Assembly (NCBI RefSeq): GCF_007827975.1
Contig: NZ_VITT01000028.1
DNA: 64,000 nt
Reading direction: 5' to 3' (one strand)
DNA from: Nitrospirillum viridazoti
GTDB lineage: Bacteria > Pseudomonadota > Alphaproteobacteria > Azospirillales > Azospirillaceae
Positions 8,072 through 16,923 of the stretch are shown here, one piece after another. The first letter of the stretch is position 1. Every line of letters starts with the position of its first letter. The notes below the pieces were generated by a model that worked only from the letters and a program-made list of their open reading frames with translations, ran no database searches and was not told the origin of the DNA. The position numbers and the translations under genes are program-made.

Positions 8072-9081
8072 CCCTCACCCCTGGCCCTACCCCTGGCCTC
8101 ACCCCTGACGACGGCACTGCTCTCAATGGCGATAGCGTCCCCCGACATATCGCCGGTGACGCCAAAAATCCATCCTTCGCGCCGCGCCGTGCCGGTGTCC
8201 AGCCCCTTGGGCGCCCAGACATCGTCCAGAGGCGCCCAGCGCATCATGCCGGCGGCGGCGATCATGGCATCACCGGCGTGGTCGTCAAAGGCCGCCGGCA
8301 CCCCGGCCCCCGCATGGCTGCCCATATGACACCCCAACTGGGCCAGCGCCGCCGCCATGGCGCCTTGGTCGCGAATCTTGGCCAGGCCGTGCGCGCGGCG
8401 CCGGAACAGGGTGGGATAAATTTCCGTGACCGCCGACCGGGCGGCGCCGTCCGGCCCGGTCAGCGCTTCCGCCGGCCACACCGCCAGCGCATCGCCCAGG
8501 CGCCGCTTCAGATGGCGCAGCGACCGCATACCGGCCAGCGAGGCCTTGCCCACCTGCTTGGACGCCGCCGCCAGGTTGAAGACGGAAACGGGGGTGCCCA
8601 CGCCGGTACGGGCCGCCACCAATTCCACCCGGCGCCGCTTGCCCCCGCCTTCCGCGTCCGTCCAGTGCGCGGGCCGCCGTCCCGCCAGCCAGAAGCTGGG
8701 GCTAAGGCGCGGATCGGCCAGCGCCGGGGTGCCGCAGAAGTCATCGGCGCCGATGCCGTCGCCGGCGGCCTCATCCACCAGGTCCCACAGGCCCACCATG
8801 TCGTCCACCCCGGCGGCGCGGCCATCCAGGTAGCCTACGTCCGGCACATAAGGCAGGGAAAAGCCGCAGTCGATGCCCACCAGGGCGCGGGCGCCGGCGC
8901 GGTGATGGTCCGCCAGGCGCTCGGCCACCCAGTCCATGGCCTCGCGGCGGCTCCAGTACCGGCCGGGCGGTGGCACCAGGTGAACCGCAGCCTCATCCGG
9001 CCGGACGCGGGCGATGGCGATACCCCGGGCGGGCAGGGCCCCCGTCCAGTCGATACCGATATACTCATCAAAGACCGGCAC
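8068..9081 (-). CDS. DUF429-like protein with RNase H-like fold
   Basis: A 337-residue protein of uncertain function. GIDWTGA at the start and GIDCGFSLP near residue 70 look like the acidic first strands of an RNase H/actin-like fold, and FDDHAGDAMIAAAGM near residue 265 looks like the third acidic site. This arrangement is seen in DUF429 proteins. It heads the minus-strand run leading into crcB and overlaps it by ATGA. The C-terminal tail is rich in Arg, Gly and Glu. The family assignment is by motif only. Confidence 0.6.
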   Translation of the reverse strand: MPVFDEYIGIDWTGALPARGIAIARVRPDEAAVHLVPPPGRYWSRREAMDWVAERLADHHRAGARALVGIDCGFSLPYVPDVGYLDGRAAGVDDMVGLWDLVDEAAGDGIGADDFCGTPALADPRLSPSFWLAGRRPAHWTDAEGGGKRRRVELVAARTGVGTPVSVFNLAAASKQVGKASLAGMRSLRHLKRRLGDALAVWPAEALTGPDGAARSAVTEIYPTLFRRRAHGLAKIRDQGAMAAALAQLGCHMGSHAGAGVPAAFDDHAGDAMIAAAGMMRWAPLDDVWAPKGLDTGTARREGWIFGVTGDMSGDAIAIESSAVVRGEARGRARGEG

Positions 9082-9287
9082 CAGCCTCTCCTTAACCCTT
9101 GGCCTTAGCCCTTGGCGTTTGCCACCCTTCGCCCGTCGCGGTACCGCGAGGCGGCGGATGGCCGCTTTTCAACCACCCCACCCCTGCCCTGTCTGCAACG
9201 GACGCGCGCACGGTCGTTGGGCAGGCAACAGTTGGCAGGACGGTCCCACGTGGTAAGCTATATGACCGTCGCTGCGGAGTTTTTCCC

Positions 9288-9764
9288 GTGTTCGCCCGTA
9301 ATTGGCTCTCTTCCGCCCGTCCCCTGCCCGCCCTGCTGGGCACGGTGGCGCTCGCCCTGACGGTCCTTGCCGGCCCCGCCGCCCGGGCCCAGACGGCGCC
9401 GGCCCAGCAGTCCGCCGCTGCGCCCACGGCTCAATCCGACGCGCCGTCCAGGCCTGACGCACCCAGGCCGGGGCTGGACAAGAATGGCCTGCCCACCTCG
9501 GTGGTCAAGGTGGCGGCTCCGCCCAAGGACCCCGACGCGGTCGAGCCGCCGCGCACCGACGGCCCCATCGACGACATCATCATCACCGCCCCCCAGTTCG
9601 GCAACCGGGAGGAGGTCGAGGCCTTCCACAAGGCGGAGTTTGAGCGCCTGGACAAGATCTACGGCAAGCACGAGGAAAAGCGCAGCCGGGGCGACACCCT
9701 GACCAAGGCGCCCGAGTCCAACACCGGCACCACCCGCGACGGGCCGATCACCCTGGATCGCTAA
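9288..9764 (+). CDS. Exported hypothetical protein
   Basis: A GTG start at 9288 with GGAG eight bases upstream gives a 158-residue protein. It has a Sec signal peptide (FARNWLSSARPLPALLG, then a hydrophobic run ending PAARAQ), a Pro/Ala-rich linker, a short ordered part (IDDIIITAPQFGNREEVEAF) and a charged helical tail. The upstream-extended frame from 9099 is rejected because it lacks a ribosome-binding site and would bury the signal peptide. I do not recognise the family. The gene is convergent with the UPF0303 gene. Confidence 0.6.
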   Translation: MFARNWLSSARPLPALLGTVALALTVLAGPAARAQTAPAQQSAAAPTAQSDAPSRPDAPRPGLDKNGLPTSVVKVAAPPKDPDAVEPPRTDGPIDDIIITAPQFGNREEVEAFHKAEFERLDKIYGKHEEKRSRGDTLTKAPESNTGTTRDGPITLDR

Positions 9765-9861
9765 CGGGCGCATCCGCGCCCGTCCTCCTCGATTTCCAGT
9801 TCGCTACGCTTCCCGGAAATCTCCGCGGTCGCGGCCTACGGCGGCGCGACGTGCGCCGCCG
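9764..9861 (-). repeat. Multi-hairpin intergenic element, copy C
   Basis: Read on the minus strand, it starts 13 bases after the UPF0303 stop. Hairpin 1 has nine-base arms at 9839-9847 and 9853-9861. GTAG follows, then hairpin 2 (CCGC-GACC-GCGG), which lies within 9823-9838. Next is a stem GATTTCC/GGAAATC (9791-9797 with 9815-9821), then hairpin 4, ACGGGCGC-GGAT-GCGCCCGT (9764-9783). The order and the GACC and GGAT loops match copies A (45967-46126) and B (55325-55496), while the stems differ. Hairpin 4 also abuts the stop codon of the convergent exported-protein gene and may act as a terminator. Confidence 0.7.
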
Positions 9862-9874
9862 CCTGGGTTGTCCT

Positions 9875-10366
9875 TCAGTCCAGCGCGATGTCGCTGATGT
9901 CGCGGCCTTGCACATGGGCCAGCGCCGCCATGGCCAGCGTATGATCCTCACGCTGCGGCAGGCCGGAGACGGTCAGCGCGCCGATGCAGCCGGCGCCCTT
10001 CACCATCAGGGGGACGGCACCGCCGTGGCTGGCGTAGTCGCGATGCGGCAGGCCGCTCTTGATCTCCAGCGTCGTGTCTTGCTGCGCCAGGCCCAGGCCG
10101 ATGGCGTAGGAGCTGCGGGCGAAGTGCAGCGCGGTCGCCCGCTTGCGGCGAACCCAGTCGTCATGGTCCGGCGTGGCCGGCCCCACCGCCAGGCGTAGCA
10201 GCTGCTGGCGGTGCAGCGACACGTCGACCACCAGCACCCCGCCCCGCTCCAGCCCCGCCTGGCGCAGCCACACGCCCAGGGCCCAGGCCTCCTCCTGTCC
10301 GAAGCGCTCGAACACCAGACGTTGTTCCTGCAAGGCGATGCGGCGCAGATCTTCTTCATGGGACAT
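9875..10366 (-). CDS. UPF0303-family protein (GlcG/HbpS-like fold)
   Basis: A 163-residue protein of the UPF0303 group. It has the N-terminal helix EEDLRRIALQEQRLVFERF, the central VLVVDVSLHRQQLL strand, WVRRKRATALHFARSSY and the C-terminal DYASHGGAVPLMVKG-GCIGALTVSGLPQ. The last part resembles the GlcG/HbpS (DUF336) fold, where related proteins bind haem or act in tail-anchored protein handling. The biochemical function is unknown. The ATG at 10366 is chosen over the longer frame because GGAAGG precedes it and the family begins there. Confidence 0.8.
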   Translation of the reverse strand: MSHEEDLRRIALQEQRLVFERFGQEEAWALGVWLRQAGLERGGVLVVDVSLHRQQLLRLAVGPATPDHDDWVRRKRATALHFARSSYAIGLGLAQQDTTLEIKSGLPHRDYASHGGAVPLMVKGAGCIGALTVSGLPQREDHTLAMAALAHVQGRDISDIALD

Positions 10367-10437
10367 GGGGGGCCTTCCGTGAGGGATGAATCCGGGATGT
10401 CGCGCAGGGTAGCGATACCTGGTCCCGAGCGCAGCCC

Positions 10438-11238
10438 TCAACGCTCGACCACGATGGTCACCCGCCGGTTCGCCGCCCGGTCGTGCAGGTCCAGGGGCTT
10501 GGTGTCGGCGTAGCCCACCGCCCGCAGGCGACCAGGCTCCACCCCGTTGGCGATCAGTTCCCGCACCACGGCGCTGGCGCGGGCGGAGGACAGTTCCCAG
10601 TTGGTGGGAAAGCGGGCCGTGGCGATCGCGACATCATCGGTATGGCCTTCGACCGCGATGACGCCTGTCAGCACGCGCAGGCTGCGGGCCACGTTCGCCA
10701 GCAGCTGCCGGCCGGGCGGAGCCAGATCCGCCCGGCCGGAGGCGAACAGGATGCGGTCCTTGATGGCGATGGTCAGCTTGCGATCCGACAGGATGATGTC
10801 CAGGTCGGCCGGCTTCCCCGCCGCCTCCAACTGAGTCAGCAGGGCCTGGGCCGCCGGTTTCAGGACGGGCCCTCCGCCGGACGTGCCATCAGTGGGCACC
10901 GAAGCAACCGGCGGGTGTTCATCGGCGAATGCCTCATCCCCGGGGATGGGAACGTCCTCCGGGGCTGGGTTGTCGCGCCCGGCCGCGACGATGCCGGCAT
11001 CCACCGGCTTGGCGGTCAGCCGCCCCTTCATGCCCAAGATTGCCACCATGCCCAGGAAGACGACCATCAGCAGCGTGACCATGTCCATGTAGCTGATGAC
11101 CCATTCTTCAGACTCCTCCGCCGGGGGTGGCAGGGTGGTGAACTTGGCTGGGTTCGGCCGCTTGGGCACCGGCGCGGATGCCGTACCGGTCTTGCCCAAC
11201 TCAGGCCGTGGCCTTTCGGGGTGCCAAAGGTCAGTCAT
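10438..11238 (-). CDS. MotB-like stator protein with OmpA-type peptidoglycan-binding domain
   Basis: The 266-residue protein has a cytoplasmic N-terminal tail, one transmembrane segment (EEWVISYMDMVTLLMVVFLG, residues 45-64) and a linker. An OmpA/MotB domain follows (ILFASGRADLAPPGRQLL, VEGHTDDVAI, NWELSSARASAVVRELI, GYADTKPL). Asp52 in SYMDM occupies the place of the proton-carrying aspartate of MotB. No motA lies beside it, which is unusual. It may energise a flagellar motor with a MotA encoded elsewhere, or another MotAB-like motor. It is divergent from the degenerate GGDEF/EAL-like gene. Confidence 0.8.
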   Translation of the reverse strand: MTDLWHPERPRPELGKTGTASAPVPKRPNPAKFTTLPPPAEESEEWVISYMDMVTLLMVVFLGMVAILGMKGRLTAKPVDAGIVAAGRDNPAPEDVPIPGDEAFADEHPPVASVPTDGTSGGGPVLKPAAQALLTQLEAAGKPADLDIILSDRKLTIAIKDRILFASGRADLAPPGRQLLANVARSLRVLTGVIAVEGHTDDVAIATARFPTNWELSSARASAVVRELIANGVEPGRLRAVGYADTKPLDLHDRAANRRVTIVVER

Positions 11239-11421
11239 TGTTTCCAGTCACAGGCGGCTCGTCAGGGAAAGGCGCCGGCATGGCATCGACCGGCGTCACC
11301 CCGGGGCAAGAGGTGATATTGCGATCGACAATCAATGCCGGCCAGCCGGCGCCTGCAAATGTAGCGTGGGCCGCAAAAACTCTATTGATTCAAATCATCA
11401 CAACGCCCCTGTAAGCGGATG

Positions 11422-11427
11422 TATAAT
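11422..11427 (+). promoter_or_regulatory. Candidate -10 box for the gene at 11485
   Basis: TATAAT at 11422-11427 lies 57 bases before the chosen start codon. No convincing -35 hexamer is visible at 16-18 bases, so an activator or a different spacing may be involved. If real, transcription would begin near 11434, which excludes the alternative upstream ATG at 11419. Confidence 0.4.
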
Positions 11428-11484
11428 AACCATAGCGCCGAAATGAGGCGGAAATGGCCATACTTGCCACGAAGGACACCCGTC

Positions 11485-12837
11485 ATGGCCACCAATACGC
11501 CGGACGTACTGGCACATATTGCCGGTATCATACAGAATAAGCAGGAATGCCGGGCAGCATTGCTTGATCTGTCGGGGGTTGTGGACGCGTATGAACCGGT
11601 CATCCACAGAATTGTTGATGCGGAATTAAAGGCGGCTGCTGCATCTAGCGATCGCGCCGTTGGGATTAGTGCTTTCGGCATAGGCTTATGGGGTTGGCTT
11701 CTTATCGGCGATACAGACAGCGGCGAGACATTGCTGGCCGCGGCCGATCGTGTCTGCACGGTGTTCGCCGATGCGCACCAGGGAAAGGTTGACGTCCACT
11801 GGTTTGATCTGCCCGGTGACGCCAAGCCTCTGGTCGCCTGCCTCCGCATGCTGATGGGTGACAAATCCCTGGCCGCGCCGTCTCCCGCCACAGATGAGGT
11901 GGTCGCCCTGCTGCGCATCGAACGCGGACTGCATGGCGCCGACCTGTCGTCCCTGATCCGCCGCCAACCCGTATACCGTATTGGTGACGACGGCGTCTCG
12001 TTGGAGCCGATCATGCTGGAGCAGACGGTGGATCTGACCGCGCTGGAGCGCCTGTTCGACGTCACCATCATCGGCGCCCCTTGGATGCACGCCCGCGTGA
12101 CCGAAATCCTGGACCGGCGAATGCTGCACCATCTGCTGCATGACGAAACGTCGCCGCGCCTGCCCATCGCCATCAAGCTTCATGCTGGCAGCGTGCGTCA
12201 GGGCGCCTTCGCGGCCCTGCTGGACGAACTGCCGGCCCATTGGCATGCCCGCCTGGCGATCGAGCTTCCGTACGCCGAGTGGCTGGTGGCCCCCGACGCG
12301 GTGGAAGAGGCCTTGGCCGTTGGCCGGCGCCGCCAGTGCCTGATGGTGTTGGATCACGTCCCGGTGGACCGGGCGGCCGAGGCCACGGTGCCCAAGGATG
12401 TGCTGTTGCGTCTGATGCCGGGGGTTCCCGCGGCCGATGGTGAGACGGCGGCCGCCCTGCGACCGCACACGGTGCCGAGCGGCGCCACCTTGCGCCAGTT
12501 GGTCCGTACCTTGGGCGCCGACCGCTGCATCCTCACCCATTGCGACAGCCTGGCCCTGGTCCATCACGCGCTGGACGCGGGCTTCCGCATGCTACAGGGC
12601 CAAGCGGTCGCCGACTTCGCGGAGATGCGGCAGCAGATGGTCCCATCGGCGGAGACGACGGTTGGCCAGGCGGCGGTGGAAGACGGACCGGAGGCGGACG
12701 CACCCCAGGAAGAAACCGGCCCGCCAGTGGGTCTATGGTCCCGCCTTCTGCGTTGGTTCCGCCCGCGCCACCGGGCGACGACCGAAGACGCGCCCACCGA
12801 ACCCCAGACCGGACCGAATGTAACCAAAGGGATGTGA
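11485..12837 (+). CDS. Putative degenerate GGDEF/EAL-like protein
   Basis: A 450-residue protein with no signal peptide. The first part (GISAFGIGLWGWLLIGDTDS then AADRVCTVFADAHQGKV) loosely resembles a GGDEF fold without its motif. The later part (IAIKLHAGSVRQGAF, RLAIELPYAEWL, CLMVLDHV, TLGADRCILTHCDSLA, FRMLQGQAVADFAE) follows the strand order of EAL domains but lacks the EAL triad and metal ligands. It would therefore be a non-catalytic c-di-GMP-type domain, acting as receptor or scaffold. The tail is basic and disordered. AAGGA supports the ATG at 11485. The first 200 bases are less GC-rich than their surroundings. The assignment is an inference from faint similarity. Confidence 0.45.
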   Translation: MATNTPDVLAHIAGIIQNKQECRAALLDLSGVVDAYEPVIHRIVDAELKAAAASSDRAVGISAFGIGLWGWLLIGDTDSGETLLAAADRVCTVFADAHQGKVDVHWFDLPGDAKPLVACLRMLMGDKSLAAPSPATDEVVALLRIERGLHGADLSSLIRRQPVYRIGDDGVSLEPIMLEQTVDLTALERLFDVTIIGAPWMHARVTEILDRRMLHHLLHDETSPRLPIAIKLHAGSVRQGAFAALLDELPAHWHARLAIELPYAEWLVAPDAVEEALAVGRRRQCLMVLDHVPVDRAAEATVPKDVLLRLMPGVPAADGETAAALRPHTVPSGATLRQLVRTLGADRCILTHCDSLALVHHALDAGFRMLQGQAVADFAEMRQQMVPSAETTVGQAAVEDGPEADAPQEETGPPVGLWSRLLRWFRPRHRATTEDAPTEPQTGPNVTKGM

Positions 12838-12882
12838 GCTCCGCCGCTAGCGTGCCCGCGCCCTTGGAGATATCACTAGGGT

Positions 12883-14700
12883 ATGGCACCAGAGGCACCC
12901 AGGACCCGGAGTATGCGCACCGTCGGGGAGGTTCTGGCGGTGGCGCTGGAGCATCACCGGGCGGGCCGTCTGGCGGATGCCGGCGCGCTTTATTCGTCGC
13001 TGCTGGCGCAGGAGCCGGAACAGCCCGACGCCCTGCACCTGCTGGGGGTCGCCACCGCCCAGGCGGGACAGGCGGCGGAGGCGGAGCCCCTGATCGCCCG
13101 GGCGATCGCGCTGCGCCCCGGCGTGGCCGACTTCCATGCGAACCATGCCCAGGTGCTGGACACGCTGGGCCGCACGGATGAGGCGCTGACTGCCTACACC
13201 CAGGCCCTGCGCCTGAACCCCAGCCATGCCGACGCCCTGCGCAACATGGCCCGCCTGCTGGCCCGGCTGGAACGGCTCTCGGCCGCCGCCGACGCCCTGC
13301 GCGCCTGTGTGGAGCGGACGCCCGACGACCTGCCCACGGTGACGGAACTGGCCCGCCTGTGCGAACGGCTGGGCCGCGGGGGCGAGGCTGAGACTTGGTA
13401 CCGCCACGTCCTGGCGCACGATCCCTTCAACATCCTGGCCCTGAACAATCTGGGGGAACTGAAACGCCGGGCCGGCGACACGGCGGAGGCGGTCAGCCTG
13501 CTATCCCGCGCCGTCAGCGCCGCCCCCGACGCCCCCCTGCCCCGCTGCGCCCTGGCCAACACCCTGACCAGCCTGTTCCGTTTCGAGGAGGCGGAGGCCC
13601 ACCTGACGGAGGCGGCGCGCCGCCGGCCGGACGCCCTGCTGCCCCACCGCGACCTGGGCGTCCTGCTGCGCCTGCTGGGCCGGTCGGAGGAGGCGCAGGC
13701 CGCCTTCCAGGTCGCCGCCACCCTGGCGCCGCAGGACCCGGTGGCCAATTTCGGCGTGGCCCTATGCCTGTTGCGCCTGGGCCGCTACCGCGAGGGCTTC
13801 GAGCACTATCGCTGGCGCTGGCCCTCCGCCGCCAAGCCGCCCCGCCACCAGGGCCTGCCGGCCTGGTCAACCGGCACCCCGGCCGGCCTGCGCCTGCTGG
13901 TGTGGCATGAGCAGGGGGTGGGCGACACGCTGATGTGCCTGCGCTTCCTGCCCCAGCTGACCGCCGCCGGCGCCCGCCTGACCATTGAGGTGCCGGCAAG
14001 CCTGGCCCCCCTGGTGGCGGCCCAGGGCTATGGCGCCGTGGTGGTGGACGCGCAGACGCCGGCGCCCGGCGCCCCCTCCCTTGCACCGCTGCCCTGGGAC
14101 GCACAGGTCCCTATGATGGACTTGCCCGGCCGCTTCTGCCCCGAACCCGCCGCCATGCCCTGGACGGGCCCCTACCTGAAGGTCGACCCCGGCCGCAAGC
14201 TGCGCTGGACGCAGATGCTGGGCCCCAAGCGGGGCCTGCGCGTCGGCCTGTTCTGGCAGGGCAATCCGGATTTCCCGGACGACCATTGGCGCTCCCCCGG
14301 CCTGGCCCCGCTGCTGCCCTTGTTGGACGTACCGGGCGTGGAATTCGTCAGCCTGCAGATGGGCCCGGCCAAGGCCGCCCTGACCGACCCGGCCATTCCC
14401 CCCGGCCGCATCCGCGATGCCGCCGCCTCCATCCGCGACTGGGCCGACACCGCCGCCCTGGTGGCCGGGCTGGACTTGGTCATCGGCTCCGACAGCGCCT
14501 GCATCCACCTGGCGGGCGCCCTCGGTGTGCCGGCCTTCCTGCTGCTGTCCCCCACCACCGACTGGCGCTGGCACGACACCGGCGATACCAGCCCCTGGTA
14601 CCCGTCCCTGCGCCTGTTCCGGCAGACGCGCCTGGGCGATTGGACGGCGCCGGTGGCGGCGGTCAAGGCGGCGCTGGAGGAGAGGGTGGCCGCAGCCTGA
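12883..14700 (+). CDS. TPR-repeat protein with glycosyltransferase-9-like C-terminal domain
   Basis: The 605-residue protein has about nine tetratricopeptide repeats (residues 15-320; for example ALTAYTQALRLNPSHADALR). The C-terminal half resembles heptosyltransferase/GT9 folds: GVGDTLMCLRFLPQL, LRVGLFWQGNPDFP, then the nucleotide-sugar-binding-like DLVIGSDSACIHLAGALGVP. Proteins of this arrangement are common in Azospirillum-like genomes and are presumed to glycosylate surface structures. The acceptor is unknown. An alternative ATG at 12913 would remove ten residues. It follows the preceding gene by 45 bases. Confidence 0.75.
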   Translation: MAPEAPRTRSMRTVGEVLAVALEHHRAGRLADAGALYSSLLAQEPEQPDALHLLGVATAQAGQAAEAEPLIARAIALRPGVADFHANHAQVLDTLGRTDEALTAYTQALRLNPSHADALRNMARLLARLERLSAAADALRACVERTPDDLPTVTELARLCERLGRGGEAETWYRHVLAHDPFNILALNNLGELKRRAGDTAEAVSLLSRAVSAAPDAPLPRCALANTLTSLFRFEEAEAHLTEAARRRPDALLPHRDLGVLLRLLGRSEEAQAAFQVAATLAPQDPVANFGVALCLLRLGRYREGFEHYRWRWPSAAKPPRHQGLPAWSTGTPAGLRLLVWHEQGVGDTLMCLRFLPQLTAAGARLTIEVPASLAPLVAAQGYGAVVVDAQTPAPGAPSLAPLPWDAQVPMMDLPGRFCPEPAAMPWTGPYLKVDPGRKLRWTQMLGPKRGLRVGLFWQGNPDFPDDHWRSPGLAPLLPLLDVPGVEFVSLQMGPAKAALTDPAIPPGRIRDAAASIRDWADTAALVAGLDLVIGSDSACIHLAGALGVPAFLLLSPTTDWRWHDTGDTSPWYPSLRLFRQTRLGDWTAPVAAVKAALEERVAAA

Positions 14701-14814
14701 CGAAGGCCTCTGCTTTCATCCTTGGCAATACCGCATTGCACACATCAATGCTGCATCTGCGAACGGGTTTAAGGTACCGTTGCCCTGGTCACCCGTTCGC
14801 CTACTTGAGCTTCC

Positions 14815-16923
14815 ATGTCCCACGTCCACACGGTGCCCACCGACCGCTCCTCCCCGCTGGCCCGGCTCGCGCGCTGGCTGCAGGCGCGCTCGTTCGCGCT
14901 GACGCCGGAGCAGATCGGCATCACGGAGGGCCTGCGCGCCGCCACGGCGGTGGCGCTGATGGTCACGCTGGCGCTGTACCTGGACCAGCCCATCCTATCG
15001 TGGGCGGCCTTCGCCGCCTTCTGGGCCTGCCTGGCCGATCCCGGCGGGCCCTTCGGTGTGCGGCTGCGGGCCATGGGCGGCTTCGCCCTGGTCGGCACGG
15101 CCATGGCGGGGGCCGTCAGCGCCGTGGCCGCGCTGGGCCATGGCTGGGCGGCGGCGGCCCTGTTCGGCGCCCTGTTCATCTGCTGCCTCAGCCGCGTCTA
15201 CGGCCCCGCCGCCACCCAGGTGGGGGTGCTGGCCTGCTGTGTCGCCGTGGTGGCCGTGGGCTATCCCATGGCACCCCTGGATGCCCTGCGCCTGTCCGGC
15301 GTCTTCCTGGCGGGGAGCGGCTGGGCCGTGGCCCTGTGCCTGGTGCTGTGGCGCATCCACCCCTACGCCCCCGCCCGCCGCGCCGTCGCCGCGATCTATT
15401 CCGAACTGGGCGACATGACGGCCGAACTGCTGGCCCTGCACGCCAGCGGCGCGACCCAGGACGCGCGCTGGAAGGCGCATGCCGCCGAGCATCGCCGCGC
15501 GGTGCGCGACACGATTGAGCGGGCACGCGCCGCCGTGGGCCGCTTCTCCGCCGGACGCGGCAACGGGCGCGACATCCGCCGCGCCCTGCTGGCCGCCATC
15601 GAGGCGGGCGAACGCATCTTCGCCGGCCTGATCGCGCTGGGCTATGACCTGGAGCCGCATGCCGCCGGCACGCCCACCGATGCCGACACGCTGCCCTTGC
15701 GCCAGCTGCGCGCCGCTCTGACCCGCACCAGCCGCCAAGTGATGCGCTCGGCCCCCGACGGCGCCCTGGTGGCCTATGAGGCGGAGGTGCTGGACCGCGT
15801 CGCCCGGCCGGCGCACGACCTGGTGGGACGGGTGGCCCAGGTCTGCGCCCAGGCCCTGGCCGACCTGACCCGCGCCTGGGCCCCGCCGGTGGATGACGGC
15901 GCGCTGGCCACGGTGCCCGAACAGGACGAGACGCCGCGCCGCCGCCTGACGCCCGCCCGCGCCCTGCGCCTGGCCCTGGTCCCCTCCTCCCCCATCGCGC
16001 GGCACGCCCTGCGCGTGGCCCTGGTGGTGACGGTCACCTACGCCGTCACCGCCTATCTCGACGTTGCCTATGCCTACTGGGCCACCATGGCGGCGGTGGT
16101 GGTGATGCAGCCGCAGGCCGCCACCACCTGGCCCCGCACCTTGGAACGCGTGGTGGGCAGCGTCATCGGCGGCGCTGCGGCCGCCTTCCTGGCCGTCGCC
16201 CTGCCCACGCCGCTATGGCTGCTGGCAGCCATCTTCCCCCTGGCCGCCGCCACCATCGCGCTCCGCTCCGTCAGCTACAGCCTGTTCGTCACCTTCCTGA
16301 CGCCCCTGTTCGTGTTGGTGGCCGACCTGTTGCATCCGGGCCTGAGCGCCCATGGCGAGGGCATCGCCCTGGCCCGCGCCTTCAACAACACGCTGGGCAG
16401 CGTCATCGGCCTGGCCGGCTGCCTGATCCTGTGGCCGGAGCGGGAGCCCAAAGGCTTCCCCCACAAGCTGGCGGCAGCGGTGGAGGCCAACATGCGCTAT
16501 GCCACGCTGGTGGTGCGGGCGGGCCAGACGCCCTATGCCCAGATCGACGCCGCCCGCCGGGCCGCCGGCCTGGCCAGCACGGCCGCCGAGGTCACGCGCC
16601 AGCGCATGGTGCTGGAGGGACGCCGGCGCAAGGCGCACCTGGACGAGGCCGGTGCCGTGCTGGAAACGCTGCGCCGCCTGGCGGGGGCCGCCACCGTCGC
16701 CTGGCTGGATGAGCGCACCATCCCCGGCCCGCCCGACGCCCGGCGCATCGGCTATTGCGAGGCCGCCACGATGCGGCTGGGCGCCCTGGTGCGCGGCGTG
16801 CCGACGGATGACAGCGCCCTGGACCGTGAGGGCGAACCCCCGGACGACATCGCCCGCGCCGTCACCCACGTGGTGCAGGCGGCCAAGGACTACGCCCGCG
16901 CCGTAGGGGTCACACGCTCTTGA
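14815..16923 (+). CDS. FUSC-family inner membrane transporter (AaeB/YccS-like)
   Basis: The 702-residue protein has two hydrophobic blocks of several helices each (about residues 45-180 and 395-545), separated by a long helical cytoplasmic region and followed by a second one. This is the layout of the fusaric-acid-resistance and aromatic-acid exporter group. The second block (YAYWATMAAVVVMQPQAATTW and RVVGSVIGGAAAAFLAVALP) matches the FUSC_2 core. Export of aromatic acids is likely but unproven. No partner membrane-fusion protein is adjacent. The gene overlaps the convergent peptidase gene by 14 bases at their 3' ends. Confidence 0.8.
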   Translation: MSHVHTVPTDRSSPLARLARWLQARSFALTPEQIGITEGLRAATAVALMVTLALYLDQPILSWAAFAAFWACLADPGGPFGVRLRAMGGFALVGTAMAGAVSAVAALGHGWAAAALFGALFICCLSRVYGPAATQVGVLACCVAVVAVGYPMAPLDALRLSGVFLAGSGWAVALCLVLWRIHPYAPARRAVAAIYSELGDMTAELLALHASGATQDARWKAHAAEHRRAVRDTIERARAAVGRFSAGRGNGRDIRRALLAAIEAGERIFAGLIALGYDLEPHAAGTPTDADTLPLRQLRAALTRTSRQVMRSAPDGALVAYEAEVLDRVARPAHDLVGRVAQVCAQALADLTRAWAPPVDDGALATVPEQDETPRRRLTPARALRLALVPSSPIARHALRVALVVTVTYAVTAYLDVAYAYWATMAAVVVMQPQAATTWPRTLERVVGSVIGGAAAAFLAVALPTPLWLLAAIFPLAAATIALRSVSYSLFVTFLTPLFVLVADLLHPGLSAHGEGIALARAFNNTLGSVIGLAGCLILWPEREPKGFPHKLAAAVEANMRYATLVVRAGQTPYAQIDAARRAAGLASTAAEVTRQRMVLEGRRRKAHLDEAGAVLETLRRLAGAATVAWLDERTIPGPPDARRIGYCEAATMRLGALVRGVPTDDSALDREGEPPDDIARAVTHVVQAAKDYARAVGVTRS

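Noticed and set aside
9764..9783. Simple terminator for the exported-protein gene only
   Set aside because: The hairpin fits better as the GGAT stem of repeat element C on the minus strand. Its T-tract on the plus strand is weak, although a terminator role is not excluded.
14286..15518. Plus-strand frame of 410 codons spanning the TPR-glycosyltransferase and FUSC genes
   Set aside because: It is out of frame with two well-supported genes and has the Arg/Gly/Pro composition of a shifted frame.
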